Shown piece after piece: positions 16,951 through 26,113 of a stretch of DNA of 64,000 nt; the first letter of the stretch is position 1, and every line of letters begins with the position of its first letter. The stretch comes from DASYRM01 sp036004405. Lineage in GTDB: Bacteria > Acidobacteriota > Vicinamibacteria > Vicinamibacterales > UBA2999. A program made the translations under genes and the position numbers. The notes below the pieces were generated by a model that worked only from the letters and a program-made list of their open reading frames with translations, did not search any database and was not told the DNA's origin. The stretch is from assembly GCA_036004405.1 (NCBI GenBank), contig DASYRM010000190.1, positions 1 to 64,000 on the forward strand, in the 5' to 3' direction.

Positions 16951-17886
16951 GTGTCTTCAATCGACGAAACCGACGACGTGTCGGCGCAGCTTCGTCAGCT
17001 CAAGCAGCTGACGCGCGAGATCGACAACTTCCGCGACATCGCCCGCTACATCCTGCCGACCCCTGGCGAGATGCCGCGCTTGCAGGGCGTGGACATCTTC
17101 GGCGGCGTGCTCCCGCTCAGCGGCTCGGTGGGCGGCGATCACCTCATCTACGTGGACTTCAAGCAGCGCTTCGACCTCGACGCGCGCGTCGCCCTGGCGC
17201 GCGAGCAGGGGCGCCAGGACGTGGTGGCCAACCTCGAATGGTGCCGCCGCAAGGCGGGCATCGCGCTGATCGACGTGTCGGGCCACCGCATGACGGATGC
17301 GCTGCTGGCCGCCATGCTGCACCAGGCGTTCCTGCTCGGGGCCATCTACGAGCTCGACGACCACGGCCGCATCACCCGCCGCCTGTTCGAGAACCTGAAC
17401 ACGCGGTTCTACCAGTCGTCGGGCGCACACAAGTTCGTGTCGCTGATTTACGGGGAGATTGCCGAAGACGCCACCTTCCGCTTCCTGTCGGCGGCCATGC
17501 CGTTTCCGGCGGTGTTCTCCTCGCGCCACGACCGCTTCATGGAAGTGGGGGCCGACCTCCGCATCTCGTTTCCGCCGCTGGGCATGATGCCGTCGTGGGA
17601 CGTCATCGATCGCAGCACCACCACGAGCACCCTGGGGTTCAAGGACCACTACGAGATGAACAAGTGGCTGCTCATGGGCGAGGGCGACATCCTGCTGCTC
17701 CACACCGACGGGCTGGCCGAGCACGTCCGCGGCACCGAGGAATACTTCCCGGCGCGGCTCGAGTCGGTGATTCGCGAGGCCAAACGGGGCTCGACCCGCG
17801 AGATCTTCGAGGCCATCAAGGCTGACGTGATCGCCTTCAGCCCGCCTGCCGACGACATCAGCCTGGTGGTCATCAAGCGCGGCTGA
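16951..17886 (+). CDS. SpoIIE/RsbU-type PP2C serine phosphatase
   Basis: The product is 311 residues from the GTG at 16951; a GTG at 16912 would add 13 unlikely residues. Metal-binding acidic sites of the PPM fold are visible: GGDHLIYVDF (Asp63), IALIDVSGH (Asp108), LLLHTDGLAEH (~residue 242) and PADDISLVV (Asp301/302). No sensory domain precedes it; only a short helix (residues 10-30) does. Such phosphatases usually dephosphorylate anti-anti-sigma factors, with an HATPase kinase as antagonist. Here the nearest HATPase-like protein is the degenerate ParB fusion two genes upstream. No STAS gene is present. Confidence 0.85.
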   Translation: MSSIDETDDVSAQLRQLKQLTREIDNFRDIARYILPTPGEMPRLQGVDIFGGVLPLSGSVGGDHLIYVDFKQRFDLDARVALAREQGRQDVVANLEWCRRKAGIALIDVSGHRMTDALLAAMLHQAFLLGAIYELDDHGRITRRLFENLNTRFYQSSGAHKFVSLIYGEIAEDATFRFLSAAMPFPAVFSSRHDRFMEVGADLRISFPPLGMMPSWDVIDRSTTTSTLGFKDHYEMNKWLLMGEGDILLLHTDGLAEHVRGTEEYFPARLESVIREAKRGSTREIFEAIKADVIAFSPPADDISLVVIKRG

Positions 17887-18002
17887 GCGCTCGTGGGCCC
17901 TGTGTTTCAGAGCCGGGCGATAATCTGACGAGAAAGTCAGGAATTCTTCAGACCAGCCCAGCCGGCGCCGTCGCTAGCATGGCGCTCATAGGGGGACGAA
18001 GG

Positions 18003-18560
18003 ATGCGAGGAACTCATGCCGTGGCCGCCGCGGCCGTTCTGTTCGTGATGGCGGCGTGCTCGTCGTCGAAGCCGGCGCCGACGGCGTCGGGCGAGCCGGC
18101 CTTCCGTCTGACCGGGACCATCAAGGAGATCATGGACTCGGTGGTCGATCCCAACGCCGACATCCTGTGGGACTCGGTGTCCACGACCATCAACCGCGAA
18201 GGCACGACCGAGAAGCAGCCGCGCACCGACGAGGACTGGAAGACGGTGCGGCGCAGCGCGGTGGCGCTCGTCGAGGCCACCAACCTGCTCGTCATCGAGG
18301 GGCGCAAGATGGCGCCCGCCGGCGACAAGTCGGAGAACCCGGACATCGAGCTGGCGCCCGAACAGATGCAGAAACTGATGGACGCCGACCGCGCGTCCTG
18401 GGTGAAGAACGCGCACGGGCTGCACGACGCGGCGATGGTGGCGCTCAAGGCGATCGACGCCAAGGACGTGAAGGGGCTGATGGATGCCGGCGAAGGCATC
18501 GACAACGCCTGCGAAAACTGCCATAAGCAGTACTGGTACCCTGACCAGAAGCCGTCATGA
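18003..18560 (+). CDS. Cytochrome c'-like lipoprotein
   Basis: The product is 185 residues. A lipobox (VMAAC, Cys19) ends the signal peptide, so the protein is probably membrane-anchored in the periplasm. A single heme motif, CENCH (Cys170, Cys173, His174), lies near the C-terminus, as in the four-helix cytochrome c' family. The ATG at 18003 is preceded by GACGAAGG; an ATG at 17979 would put eight extra residues before the signal. It overlaps the next gene by 4 nt. Its role is electron transfer or gas binding; it cannot be refined. Confidence 0.85.
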   Translation: MRGTHAVAAAAVLFVMAACSSSKPAPTASGEPAFRLTGTIKEIMDSVVDPNADILWDSVSTTINREGTTEKQPRTDEDWKTVRRSAVALVEATNLLVIEGRKMAPAGDKSENPDIELAPEQMQKLMDADRASWVKNAHGLHDAAMVALKAIDAKDVKGLMDAGEGIDNACENCHKQYWYPDQKPS

Positions 18561-19021
18561 AGGCACGGACGCTCGTACGCGCCATCCTGTTCGCCGCAAT
18601 CTTCAGCTGCGTGACCGGCATTCTGTGCGCGCAGGAGCGTCCGGTCCCGAGCGACTCGGCTCGCGTGGCCATTCCCGGCTGCGCGAAGGGGCGCGCATTC
18701 ATCGTGGCGCAGACGCCGGAGCACGAGCCCACCCAAACGGACATCGCTCCCGGCCGCCGCCTCCGCTTGAGCGGCCCGAAGGACGTGCTCGCCGACATCA
18801 AGAAGCACGAAGGGCGCCTGATCGAGGTGACCGGCCTGATCCGCAAGGCCGCGTTGAAAGGTCCCGGCGGCATCCCCATCGCCGGCGGCCGCGTGCGGAT
18901 CGGCGCCGGCGTGCCGCAGTCACCCACCGGCGAGCCGTCGCGCACGCTGACCAGCTACGAACAGCCCGTGCTCGACGTGGAAGGCTGGCGGCAGCTCGGC
19001 GAGAACTGTTCGGTGAAATAG
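18557..19021 (+). CDS. Small secreted protein of unknown function
   Basis: The product is 154 residues, translationally coupled (ATGA) to the cytochrome c' gene. A signal peptide (LVRAILFAAIFSCVTGILCA) is followed by a beta-rich region with KKHEGRLIEVTGLIRK, which looks like an OB-type barrel strand pair. Two mature cysteines (in IPGCAKG and GENCSVK) could form a disulfide. I do not recognise the family. Coupling suggests it acts with the cytochrome. Confidence 0.7.
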   Translation: MKARTLVRAILFAAIFSCVTGILCAQERPVPSDSARVAIPGCAKGRAFIVAQTPEHEPTQTDIAPGRRLRLSGPKDVLADIKKHEGRLIEVTGLIRKAALKGPGGIPIAGGRVRIGAGVPQSPTGEPSRTLTSYEQPVLDVEGWRQLGENCSVK

Positions 19022-19022
19022 A

Positions 19023-19040
19023 GCTTCGGGCTTCGAGCTA
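19023..19040. repeat. Heptamer repeat between two convergent stops
   Basis: GCTTCGG, GCTTCGA and a partial GCTA follow the TAG of the gene ending at 19021 and include the stop codon of the CHAT gene on the other strand. It belongs to the set of short 3'-end repeats seen at several loci. Confidence 0.6.
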
Positions 19041-22000
19041 CCGCCAGTCGCCGGCGGCCACGAACGCCGCCCAGTAGAACGGGTGGGTGCTGCGTCCGCT
19101 CGCGCGCCGCTCGCGAATGACGGCGACATTCGCCGCGCGCACGGAGTCCGCGGTATCCAGCCGATCGATCAGGCGCGCGTGATAGAGCGCTTCCATCCAT
19201 TCGAGTGACGCGCTGTCGTCGACAGCCCACAGGCTCATGATGACCGTGCGAACGCCCGCCGCCTGGAACGCGCGGCGAAGCCCGAAGATCCCCTCTCCCG
19301 GAGCAACGGTGCCGAGCCCGGTGTTGCAGGCAGAGAGCACCGCCCACTCGACGCCCTCGAGATTCAGCGCCGCAACTTCCTCTGCAGTCAGGATGCCGTC
19401 GTCCTCATCCAGCGTGGCTGACGCGCGCCAGTTCGCTCCCGCGAAAGCCAGCCCTGACAGCAGCAGCGGGTTCTCGGGCGTTTGAAACTGCGGCCTCGGC
19501 TCATCGCCGGTCGGAGCTGGTGCGTCCGGCCGGGGCGACAGCCCGCCCACGGCCCTGGTCCCGGCAGCCGAGGTTTCGCAATCGTCACCCAGGAAGAATC
19601 CGTGCGTCGCCAGGTGCAGGATGCGCCGGCCAGGTCCGCCTTGCTTCACCGCTCGCTCCGTGGCGTCGGGACCGATCAGCACTCGTGCCACGTCCGCCGC
19701 CGGGAACGATCGAGCCCCAGCCTGGTCCCACAGCCGGCCGATCCTTTCGGCCTCCACCCTCGACCCGGGGAGCGCATCGAAAGCCACCGACCGTGAGAGC
19801 GCGCACGGGGCCAGGCTGCGCCGCACGACTTGTTCCTGCTGTGCGGCCGCGGCGATCGTGTCGGCCAACACGGGACGCGGACGCCGATCGCCTCCGGTCC
19901 GAAATGCCGCGAACGGCGAGGTGTCGAAGAATGCCGGCCCACCGATCGCGAGCAGTCCCGCTGCCGCGGACGGCGGTCGGAACATGCGGGTGAGGTCTCG
20001 TTCGGCAGAGACGTAGTGAATCACGAGCGGCCGCTCGACAAGATACTCGTCGCCGGTTCCGGGCAGGGCGTCGAGCGAGACGAGGTTCAGCGCGCCGTCG
20101 GGAACGACGAACGCGCGCCGTGCAGCGCCCAGATGCGCGGCGACCGGATCCCAGATGAGCGCCCGCAGCTCGCGACCGCGGGCCGTAAGCGATCGCGACG
20201 AATCGTGCCGCCCGGGCGCGCTCACATCTTCGACTATCTGACGCCGCCAGCCCTCGACCAGGCGGTCGATCCGGGCGGCTGCGCCGAGCGGCACGATGGC
20301 CGGCTCGGCCTCGCCGGACTTCAAGACGAACGCGAGGTACGACGGTTCGACCCGGGTGCGGCGCGGCGCACCGCCACCGCGGATGGCAGCCTCGCTCGCG
20401 AGAGTGCGGTCGTACCGCACGAACGAAACCAGCGCCGACCCGCTGGGCAGGCTCGCGCGAACCTCAGCAACGCCAACGCTGGCGCTGGCCCTCTGGGCCC
20501 GAAACGCGGCGCTGCGCTCGGCGAGCGCCTGCTCCGCGTCTTCCTGTTCCCGTCGGGCCGCGCTCAGCTGTGCGCCCACGTCGCCCGCCGTAGTGGTGCC
20601 ATCCATGCTTCGCAGCATCAGGTTGGCATAGCGCTGACGCGTGGAGCTCCACCGGGCCTGCGCCGGGAGCAGTTCGGCCTGCTGGTCGCTCACGACGTGA
20701 GCGCGCGCACCGATCTCGTCGAGCACCAGGCTGCGCGACTGGATGACGGTGTCGAGAAAGGCCGACGGCTGTACCGTGGACTTCGCCAGCGCCAGCGACA
20801 GCTCCAGGCTCACGCCGCTCGCCAGCCTCGACGCGTACGCGAGCGCACGCCGCTCCGGCAGATAGCGAACCGTGAATCTGATGTGGTCTAGCGCATCGTG
20901 GTGCGCCTGGCGCACCGCCGACAGCGCCTGGTCGACGCGCCCGAGCGCAAAGTCGGCATCCGCCGTCTTGAGCCGCGACTCGACCGACAGCGGGTGCTCA
21001 GAGCCGAACAACCGCTCGCGCAGTGCGAGCGCTTCGGCGAAATCGGTGCGCGCGAGCGCAAAGTGGCCGAGCCGGGCCTGAATCTCACCGCGCTGCGTGA
21101 CCGTCCGGGCTAGGTGATCAGGTTCAATCGACGTGCCGCTGCGCTTGAGAATCTCGGTGGCGCGTGCGAGGTGGCGCAGTGCGCGCGGCAGGTCGCCTTG
21201 GCTGGCAACGACGCGTGCCAGGTTCGTGAGCGTCCACCCCACGTCCGGATGATCGGCACGGACCCGCTGCCGAATCTCCAGAGCCCGCTCCAGCAGCTCG
21301 CGGGCACGTGTCACGCGTCCGCTCGACTCGAACACCTCGGCGAGCGCATCGAGACCTTTGGCGACAAACGGATCGAATGTGCCACGGGCCGACCACGCCT
21401 TGATCGCACGTTCGAGCAGCAGCTCCGCGTCAGCGATGTCGCCCATCTGATTGTCGAGGGACCCGAGATTGAAAACGACCGTCGCGGTGATCGAGCTCTC
21501 GAGCCCGAAACAGTCTTCGCTCAGCCGGAGAATCTTCTCGTAGCGTTTCCGCGCCTCGACGTACTCGCCATCGAACGTCAGCGCGCCCGCCGCATAGTCG
21601 ATGACGCTGATCAGCTCAGGGTCGCACGGGGCCCGGGTGCGCTCAGCTAGCGCCAGAGCACGATCCAGCCGCCGCCGCGCTTCGACCCGATTGCCGCGCG
21701 CGTCCTCACCCACGACGATGCGCCGCTCGAGCGCGGAGACGATCGGGTGGTCGCCGCCGAGCGTACGCTCCGCCAGCGCCAATGCCTCCTGCCACGAGGC
21801 GACGCCTGCAGCCACGTCTCCGTCGAGCATCATCAGATCCCCGCGGAGCTCAATCGTGCCGACGAGGTCAGGATGGTTCGGCTGCAGGCGTCGCCGGGTG
21901 TCGAGCGCGGACTCGAGGGGCGCCCACGCCGCACGATAGTCTCCGGAATAGCGATACAGCCACGCCGTCAACTCCTGCACGCGCGCGAGCTGGAGAGGCT

Positions 22001-22601
22001 GGGTCGCCGCGTATGCGACACGAATGGCGTACGCACGGTCGAGGCTTGCCCGTGCCGCATCGAAACGCTCCATTCGCATTTGCGTCGCCGCCAGACGCTC
22101 CAGGCTGTCAGCCACGTCCCGATCGCTCTGTGGCGCGACCCGTGTGCGAAGCTCGAGGCCCGTTTGGTGCAACGTCAGAGCCTCGGCGTATTCCCCTCGT
22201 TGAAAACGGACGTCGGCGAGATTGTGGGTCGAGCGGGCAAGACCAGCCCGGTCTGTTGTCTCGCCGCCCCGCCGGTCCGCGAGCGCGCGTTGCGCGATCG
22301 CGAGCGTGTCAGGACCCGCGGCCTTGCCCGCGCCCAGTAGCGCCTCGACCAGCAGATCACGAGCCTGAGCGAGCACCACTGCAGACGAGCCATCCCGCTC
22401 GAGCGCCGCGATCAGCTCGCGGCTTGCGCGCTCGGCGGCTGGATACTCTTTAGCCGCCAGCCTTTCTACGGCGCGAGCGCGAACGCTCGACGTGTCGGAA
22501 GGTGTAAGGCCGAACCGGAGCGCGGCCAGGCATACGAGCAGTAGCACGCCGGCGCCGAGACCTGCGTAGGCAATCGCCGTGACATGGCCGCGTGCCGCCA
22601 T
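19038..22601 (-). CDS. Membrane-anchored TPR-CHAT cysteine protease
   Basis: The product is 1187 residues from the ATG at 22601, which has AAGGAG four bases upstream. One transmembrane segment lies at ~6-30 (GLGAGVLLLVCLAALRFGL). TPR-type repeats fill ~40-560 (many LARAxxxxG and ALxxRERLFG units). A CHAT peptidase domain occupies the C-terminal ~400 residues. Its catalytic dyad is visible: His1000 in LHLATHGFFLG and Cys1092 in VLSACNTGLG. CHAT proteins are caspase-like; some are activated by partner complexes and cleave specific targets. It is the last gene of a four-gene operon with a second cysteine protease (19-bp gap). Its position in the membrane suggests signalling from the periplasm or envelope. 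Confidence 0.92.
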   Translation of the reverse strand: MAARGHVTAIAYAGLGAGVLLLVCLAALRFGLTPSDTSSVRARAVERLAAKEYPAAERASRELIAALERDGSSAVVLAQARDLLVEALLGAGKAAGPDTLAIAQRALADRRGGETTDRAGLARSTHNLADVRFQRGEYAEALTLHQTGLELRTRVAPQSDRDVADSLERLAATQMRMERFDAARASLDRAYAIRVAYAATQPLQLARVQELTAWLYRYSGDYRAAWAPLESALDTRRRLQPNHPDLVGTIELRGDLMMLDGDVAAGVASWQEALALAERTLGGDHPIVSALERRIVVGEDARGNRVEARRRLDRALALAERTRAPCDPELISVIDYAAGALTFDGEYVEARKRYEKILRLSEDCFGLESSITATVVFNLGSLDNQMGDIADAELLLERAIKAWSARGTFDPFVAKGLDALAEVFESSGRVTRARELLERALEIRQRVRADHPDVGWTLTNLARVVASQGDLPRALRHLARATEILKRSGTSIEPDHLARTVTQRGEIQARLGHFALARTDFAEALALRERLFGSEHPLSVESRLKTADADFALGRVDQALSAVRQAHHDALDHIRFTVRYLPERRALAYASRLASGVSLELSLALAKSTVQPSAFLDTVIQSRSLVLDEIGARAHVVSDQQAELLPAQARWSSTRQRYANLMLRSMDGTTTAGDVGAQLSAARREQEDAEQALAERSAAFRAQRASASVGVAEVRASLPSGSALVSFVRYDRTLASEAAIRGGGAPRRTRVEPSYLAFVLKSGEAEPAIVPLGAAARIDRLVEGWRRQIVEDVSAPGRHDSSRSLTARGRELRALIWDPVAAHLGAARRAFVVPDGALNLVSLDALPGTGDEYLVERPLVIHYVSAERDLTRMFRPPSAAAGLLAIGGPAFFDTSPFAAFRTGGDRRPRPVLADTIAAAAQQEQVVRRSLAPCALSRSVAFDALPGSRVEAERIGRLWDQAGARSFPAADVARVLIGPDATERAVKQGGPGRRILHLATHGFFLGDDCETSAAGTRAVGGLSPRPDAPAPTGDEPRPQFQTPENPLLLSGLAFAGANWRASATLDEDDGILTAEEVAALNLEGVEWAVLSACNTGLGTVAPGEGIFGLRRAFQAAGVRTVIMSLWAVDDSASLEWMEALYHARLIDRLDTADSVRAANVAVIRERRASGRSTHPFYWAAFVAAGDWR

Positions 22602-22620
22602 CTGCTCCTTACACGGCGCC

Positions 22621-24318
22621 TCAACTCGAGGAGTCGCCGGCCAAGTCGAACGCCTTTGCAAAATCGATGGCCTTCACGAAGTCCATCATCTTACCGAAGT
22701 CGATCGGCTTACCGAAGTCGATCGGCTTGTTGAAGTCGATTGGTTTGTTGAAGTCGATCGGTTTGTTGAAGTCGATCGGTTTGTTGAATTCGAACGGCCT
22801 GTCGATGTCCAAGTCGGTCGGACGGCCCAGGACGTCTCCAAGCACGGACGCCTTGCTGATCTCCTCCAGCGCGGCAAAGTCCAAGGCCTTGCCGCCCTTG
22901 AAGCTTTCGAGGATGCTCACGTTCCAGCCTGCGAGCCGTTCGAGCGCGACCGCTTTCCAACCGGTCGCCCCAAAATCGAGTGCCGTGTAGCGTTCGGGGT
23001 GTCGTGCAACCACGGGGGCGATGAACGAGCCGCCGACGTGGACCGGTCCGAGCGCGTCGATCGGATCCGGGAAGAAGAGCACGCTCACGCCGCCGAACAT
23101 CGAATCGCCGCGCGCCAGCTGCACGGCCGCAGAGCCGATAGCGCCGCCCGGAGCGTCCGCGAACAGCTCCAACAACCCTGAAGCGGCCGCGCGCAGGCCC
23201 TGATGCAGTTCGCCCTTAATCGATTCGAGGTTTCGGCACAGCAGCTTGACGTCGACGAGCGCCGGGTCGCCGAGCGCCGAGCGGTCGAAGGCCAAACGAA
23301 TCTGCTTGCGCCGGTCGGCGTCGCCGGCCGCCTGCAGCTCGGTCACGAGTGCAGGTACGTACTGCCTGGCCAATGCCTGGGCGCGGGGGATGTCGACGAG
23401 CGCGACCGGCACGTGATCCTTGCCGCGGCGGTTGCGCCCGAATTCGTAAAACGTGCCGAGCTCCCTGAGGATTCCTTTGGCCGCTTTCTCCGGATCATCG
23501 TTCTCGGCAAGGCAACGGAACATCTCCTTGTAGGGCCAGTTGAGGCGCGGCACCTTGGCCTGCGACGCGATCATGAACCGCACGTCGTCGAGCTCGAACG
23601 CCGTCTCGAGCGTGCCCATGAAGCACTCTTTGAACAGCACGATGTCGACCGCCGGCGTCTTCGGGTGGCTCCCGTCGCCCGACGAGCTGGACCCGTACCT
23701 CGCCTTCTCGAAGTCTCCACAGTGCTGCTTGATGGCGCGGCCCACCCTCTTCACGAGGCCGGGCCGCCGCTCGACATCAGGGTCGGCGGGTGCACTCCCG
23801 CTGATGGCGGGACCAATTCCACGCAGCGCGCCCACGCCGAGGCCGGCCGACTCGGGGGCCCCATTCGAGGATCCAGGACGTGCAAGTTCGAAATCGCCGA
23901 CGAAGACGACGGGGCCGGAGCTGTGCCCCCAGAAAAGCAGCAGGTAGTGGTCGGCCGGGCTGTACTCGGTGGCCCAGGCCAAGAAGGCGCTCAGGGTCTT
24001 GGGGTCGGCCGCGTTCGTCTCGTCTCGGAATTCGCCCTGCACCTTCGGGTCGGGCCCCGCCAGCAATCGCAGGGTTCCATTAACGCCGTGCAGATCCAAC
24101 TGGACCGCGACGTTGACGTTGCTCTGCGTGCCGGCGGCCTTGACGATGGTGCCCAGCTCGCGGATCGCGACCTGGTCGAGGTCGCTGCTGCCGCTGCGGC
24201 CGTCAGCCACCATGTAGATCGCGACAGTCCACGACTTGCGCTCGCGCTCGCCCGCTTTCCAGTACTCGGTCGGTGGTAGTGGTTTCTCGGGCGAGGGCTT
24301 CTTGACATGTTTGGCCAT
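22621..24318 (-). CDS. Clostripain-family (C11) cysteine protease with hexapeptide-repeat tail
   Basis: The product is 565 residues from the ATG at 24318 (GGAGA eight bases upstream). There is no signal peptide, so it is cytoplasmic. Residues ~30-260 match peptidase C11: VAIYMVADG, LLLFWGHSSG (catalytic His132) and VLFKECFMGTLE (catalytic Cys232), then SQAKVPRLNWPY. The C-terminal ~62 residues (504-565) are hexapeptide repeats of FNKPID type, degenerating to GKMMDF, VKAIDF and AKAFDL. Clostripain enzymes cleave after Arg or Lys and often self-process; the tail contains one Lys per unit. It lies between the kinase and the CHAT protease genes. Confidence 0.88.
   Translation of the reverse strand: MAKHVKKPSPEKPLPPTEYWKAGERERKSWTVAIYMVADGRSGSSDLDQVAIRELGTIVKAAGTQSNVNVAVQLDLHGVNGTLRLLAGPDPKVQGEFRDETNAADPKTLSAFLAWATEYSPADHYLLLFWGHSSGPVVFVGDFELARPGSSNGAPESAGLGVGALRGIGPAISGSAPADPDVERRPGLVKRVGRAIKQHCGDFEKARYGSSSSGDGSHPKTPAVDIVLFKECFMGTLETAFELDDVRFMIASQAKVPRLNWPYKEMFRCLAENDDPEKAAKGILRELGTFYEFGRNRRGKDHVPVALVDIPRAQALARQYVPALVTELQAAGDADRRKQIRLAFDRSALGDPALVDVKLLCRNLESIKGELHQGLRAAASGLLELFADAPGGAIGSAAVQLARGDSMFGGVSVLFFPDPIDALGPVHVGGSFIAPVVARHPERYTALDFGATGWKAVALERLAGWNVSILESFKGGKALDFAALEEISKASVLGDVLGRPTDLDIDRPFEFNKPIDFNKPIDFNKPIDFNKPIDFGKPIDFGKMMDFVKAIDFAKAFDLAGDSSS
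22624..22809 (-). repeat. 18-bp tandem repeat encoding the hexapeptide tail
   Basis: About nine 18-bp units lie at the 3' end of the C11 protease gene. The central four or five are almost identical at the DNA level (AAGTCGATCGGTTTGTTG on the plus strand). The outer units are diverged in both DNA and protein. The near identity of the central units implies recent expansion or homogenisation. Confidence 0.9.
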
Positions 24319-24404
24319 GAGGGGATCTCCATCGAGGACTGCACCATAAACGGCCGCCACACCGAAAACGCACAGAGTGGCCGCGGGCGTGGTTTGGCGA
24401 CCGG

Positions 24405-26093
24405 CTAATCGCCGTTCACCAGCGTCAGCTTCCTCACCCACAGGCCGCTCGCCGTCTCGCGTCCCCGCAGCGGCTCCTGGAACACCTCGCGCAGGTTGAG
24501 GGACGGCATCGGCGGCCCCTCGGGCAGCCGCTTCACCTCGCCAACCCCGCGGAACTTCTCCTTGACCGACGCCGGCAGGCGCACGGGGCGGCGTGCGCCG
24601 CCGACCTGCGGGGAGGGCAGGCTGCGAAAGGCGTCTTCGAAAGCCGCCAGCCGGGTGTCGCTCGCAAACACCAGGAAGTGCTCCTTGCCGCCGACGCTGT
24701 CGACGACCCAGTTGTAGCTTTCGGGCACGCGAACGTCACGGTCGGCCGGGATGCGGTTGCTGGAGCGGTCGCCCGGCAGCGGGAACAGCAGGAACGACTC
24801 GCCGCGGTCGTCCTCGTCGACCACGTACAGGTAGGTCGGTGCCGTCGTCCTGACCGACAGTCCGATCTCGTCGCGCACGCTCACGCGCTCGCCCATGGTC
24901 AGCGGATGGCGGCCGTCAGGACCCACACGGAAGAAGGCCGCGTCGATGTCGAACGAACCCGCTGACGGGGCTGCCGTGCGGGAACTCCACCACTGTTGCG
25001 CGCCAACCGAGAACAGGCCCACGGCTGCAATCGCCCCCAGCACCGGCAGCCACTTCGGGGCTGGACGCGGTGGCGCCTCGCGCTTGTCCCGCAACGCGGC
25101 TTCCAAGGCCCCCGCGCTCTGATAGCGGGCGCCAGGGTCGGCGGCGGTCGCGCGCTCGACGACCTCGATGAAAGCGGCGGGCAGATCCGGCCTGAGATCC
25201 CTGAGGCGCACCCGCCGGCCGGCCGCGTGCGCGGCGAGCACAGCATCGACCGACGACTCGTACACGGGATAGGCGTCAGTCACGAGGTAAAACAGGAGCA
25301 CGCCCAGGCTGTAGATGTCCGAGGCCTGGCTGCGCGGCTCGCCACGCAGCACCTCGGGCGCCAGATAGGCCGGCGTGCCCACGGTGTCACGAGCGGCGGG
25401 CCCCGGCGACGCCTGGCGCCCGGCCCCGAAGTCGATGAGCACGATGGCCCCATCGTCGCGGCGGATGACGTTGTGCGCCTTGACGTCGCCGTGAAGAACG
25501 CCGCCGTGGTGAACCGCCGCAAGGGCCCGGCACAGCTCCACCCCGATGGTCACCGCCTCGGCGGCGCTGAAACGCTGGGTGGACAACATGTCCTGGAGCG
25601 TGCGCCCCCTCACCAGGTCCATCCAGATCCCGGCTCGCCCCTGTGCCGTCTCGGCCCCGTACACGCGGACCACGTTTGGGTGCTGGATGCGCGCCAGCAT
25701 CTGCGCTTCGTGCAGCGTGGCGAGCCAATCGGCGGCCATGGTCTCGCCCGGATGCGACAGCTTGAGCGCCACGTCAATCTGCAGCGCATTGTCGAACGCA
25801 CGGTAGACGGCGCCGAATTGCCCCTCGCCGATTTTGTCGAGCAACGTCAGATGCCGCCACGTCTCCGGCGCCTCCACCGGAGGCTCGTCCTCGAGCCCGT
25901 CGAGCGATTGATCCGCCTTGCGATGCGCGGCTTCGATCGCCGCAATCTCCATCAGCGCGACGATCCGGCGGCGGGTGGAATCATCGGCCGACTCCGCCTG
26001 CGAATCCCAGTCGATCGGCTCACGCCTGGCGATTCGGTCCGCCAGCGGCAACAGTGGATTGTCGAGTGCGTGCGGCATGGTGTCGTCGCTCAT
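24405..26093 (-). CDS. Membrane Ser/Thr protein kinase with DUF4384-like extracytoplasmic domain
   Basis: The product is 562 residues from the ATG at 26093. An N-terminal ~80-residue helical region precedes a Hanks kinase domain: IGEGQFGAVY (89-98), VALK (Lys111), HGDVKAHN (Asp203, with Gly replacing Arg in the HRD triad), IDFGAG (DFG 221-223) and APEVL. The non-RD loop implies no need for activation-loop phosphorylation. One transmembrane helix is at ~347-369. The ~190-residue outer part has SVRTTAPTYLYVVDEDDRG and SFLLFPLPGD, a pattern seen in DUF4384 domains that accompany caspase-like proteins. It starts 20 bp after the sigma-factor stop. Confidence 0.9.
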   Translation of the reverse strand: MSDDTMPHALDNPLLPLADRIARREPIDWDSQAESADDSTRRRIVALMEIAAIEAAHRKADQSLDGLEDEPPVEAPETWRHLTLLDKIGEGQFGAVYRAFDNALQIDVALKLSHPGETMAADWLATLHEAQMLARIQHPNVVRVYGAETAQGRAGIWMDLVRGRTLQDMLSTQRFSAAEAVTIGVELCRALAAVHHGGVLHGDVKAHNVIRRDDGAIVLIDFGAGRQASPGPAARDTVGTPAYLAPEVLRGEPRSQASDIYSLGVLLFYLVTDAYPVYESSVDAVLAAHAAGRRVRLRDLRPDLPAAFIEVVERATAADPGARYQSAGALEAALRDKREAPPRPAPKWLPVLGAIAAVGLFSVGAQQWWSSRTAAPSAGSFDIDAAFFRVGPDGRHPLTMGERVSVRDEIGLSVRTTAPTYLYVVDEDDRGESFLLFPLPGDRSSNRIPADRDVRVPESYNWVVDSVGGKEHFLVFASDTRLAAFEDAFRSLPSPQVGGARRPVRLPASVKEKFRGVGEVKRLPEGPPMPSLNLREVFQEPLRGRETASGLWVRKLTLVNGD

Positions 26094-26113
26094 AGGTCGA
26101 CCTCGACTCGCTG

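Noticed and set aside
22624..22809. CRISPR-like appearance of the regular 18-bp repeats
   Set aside because: There are no unique spacers. The units are contiguous and keep the reading frame of the protease gene.
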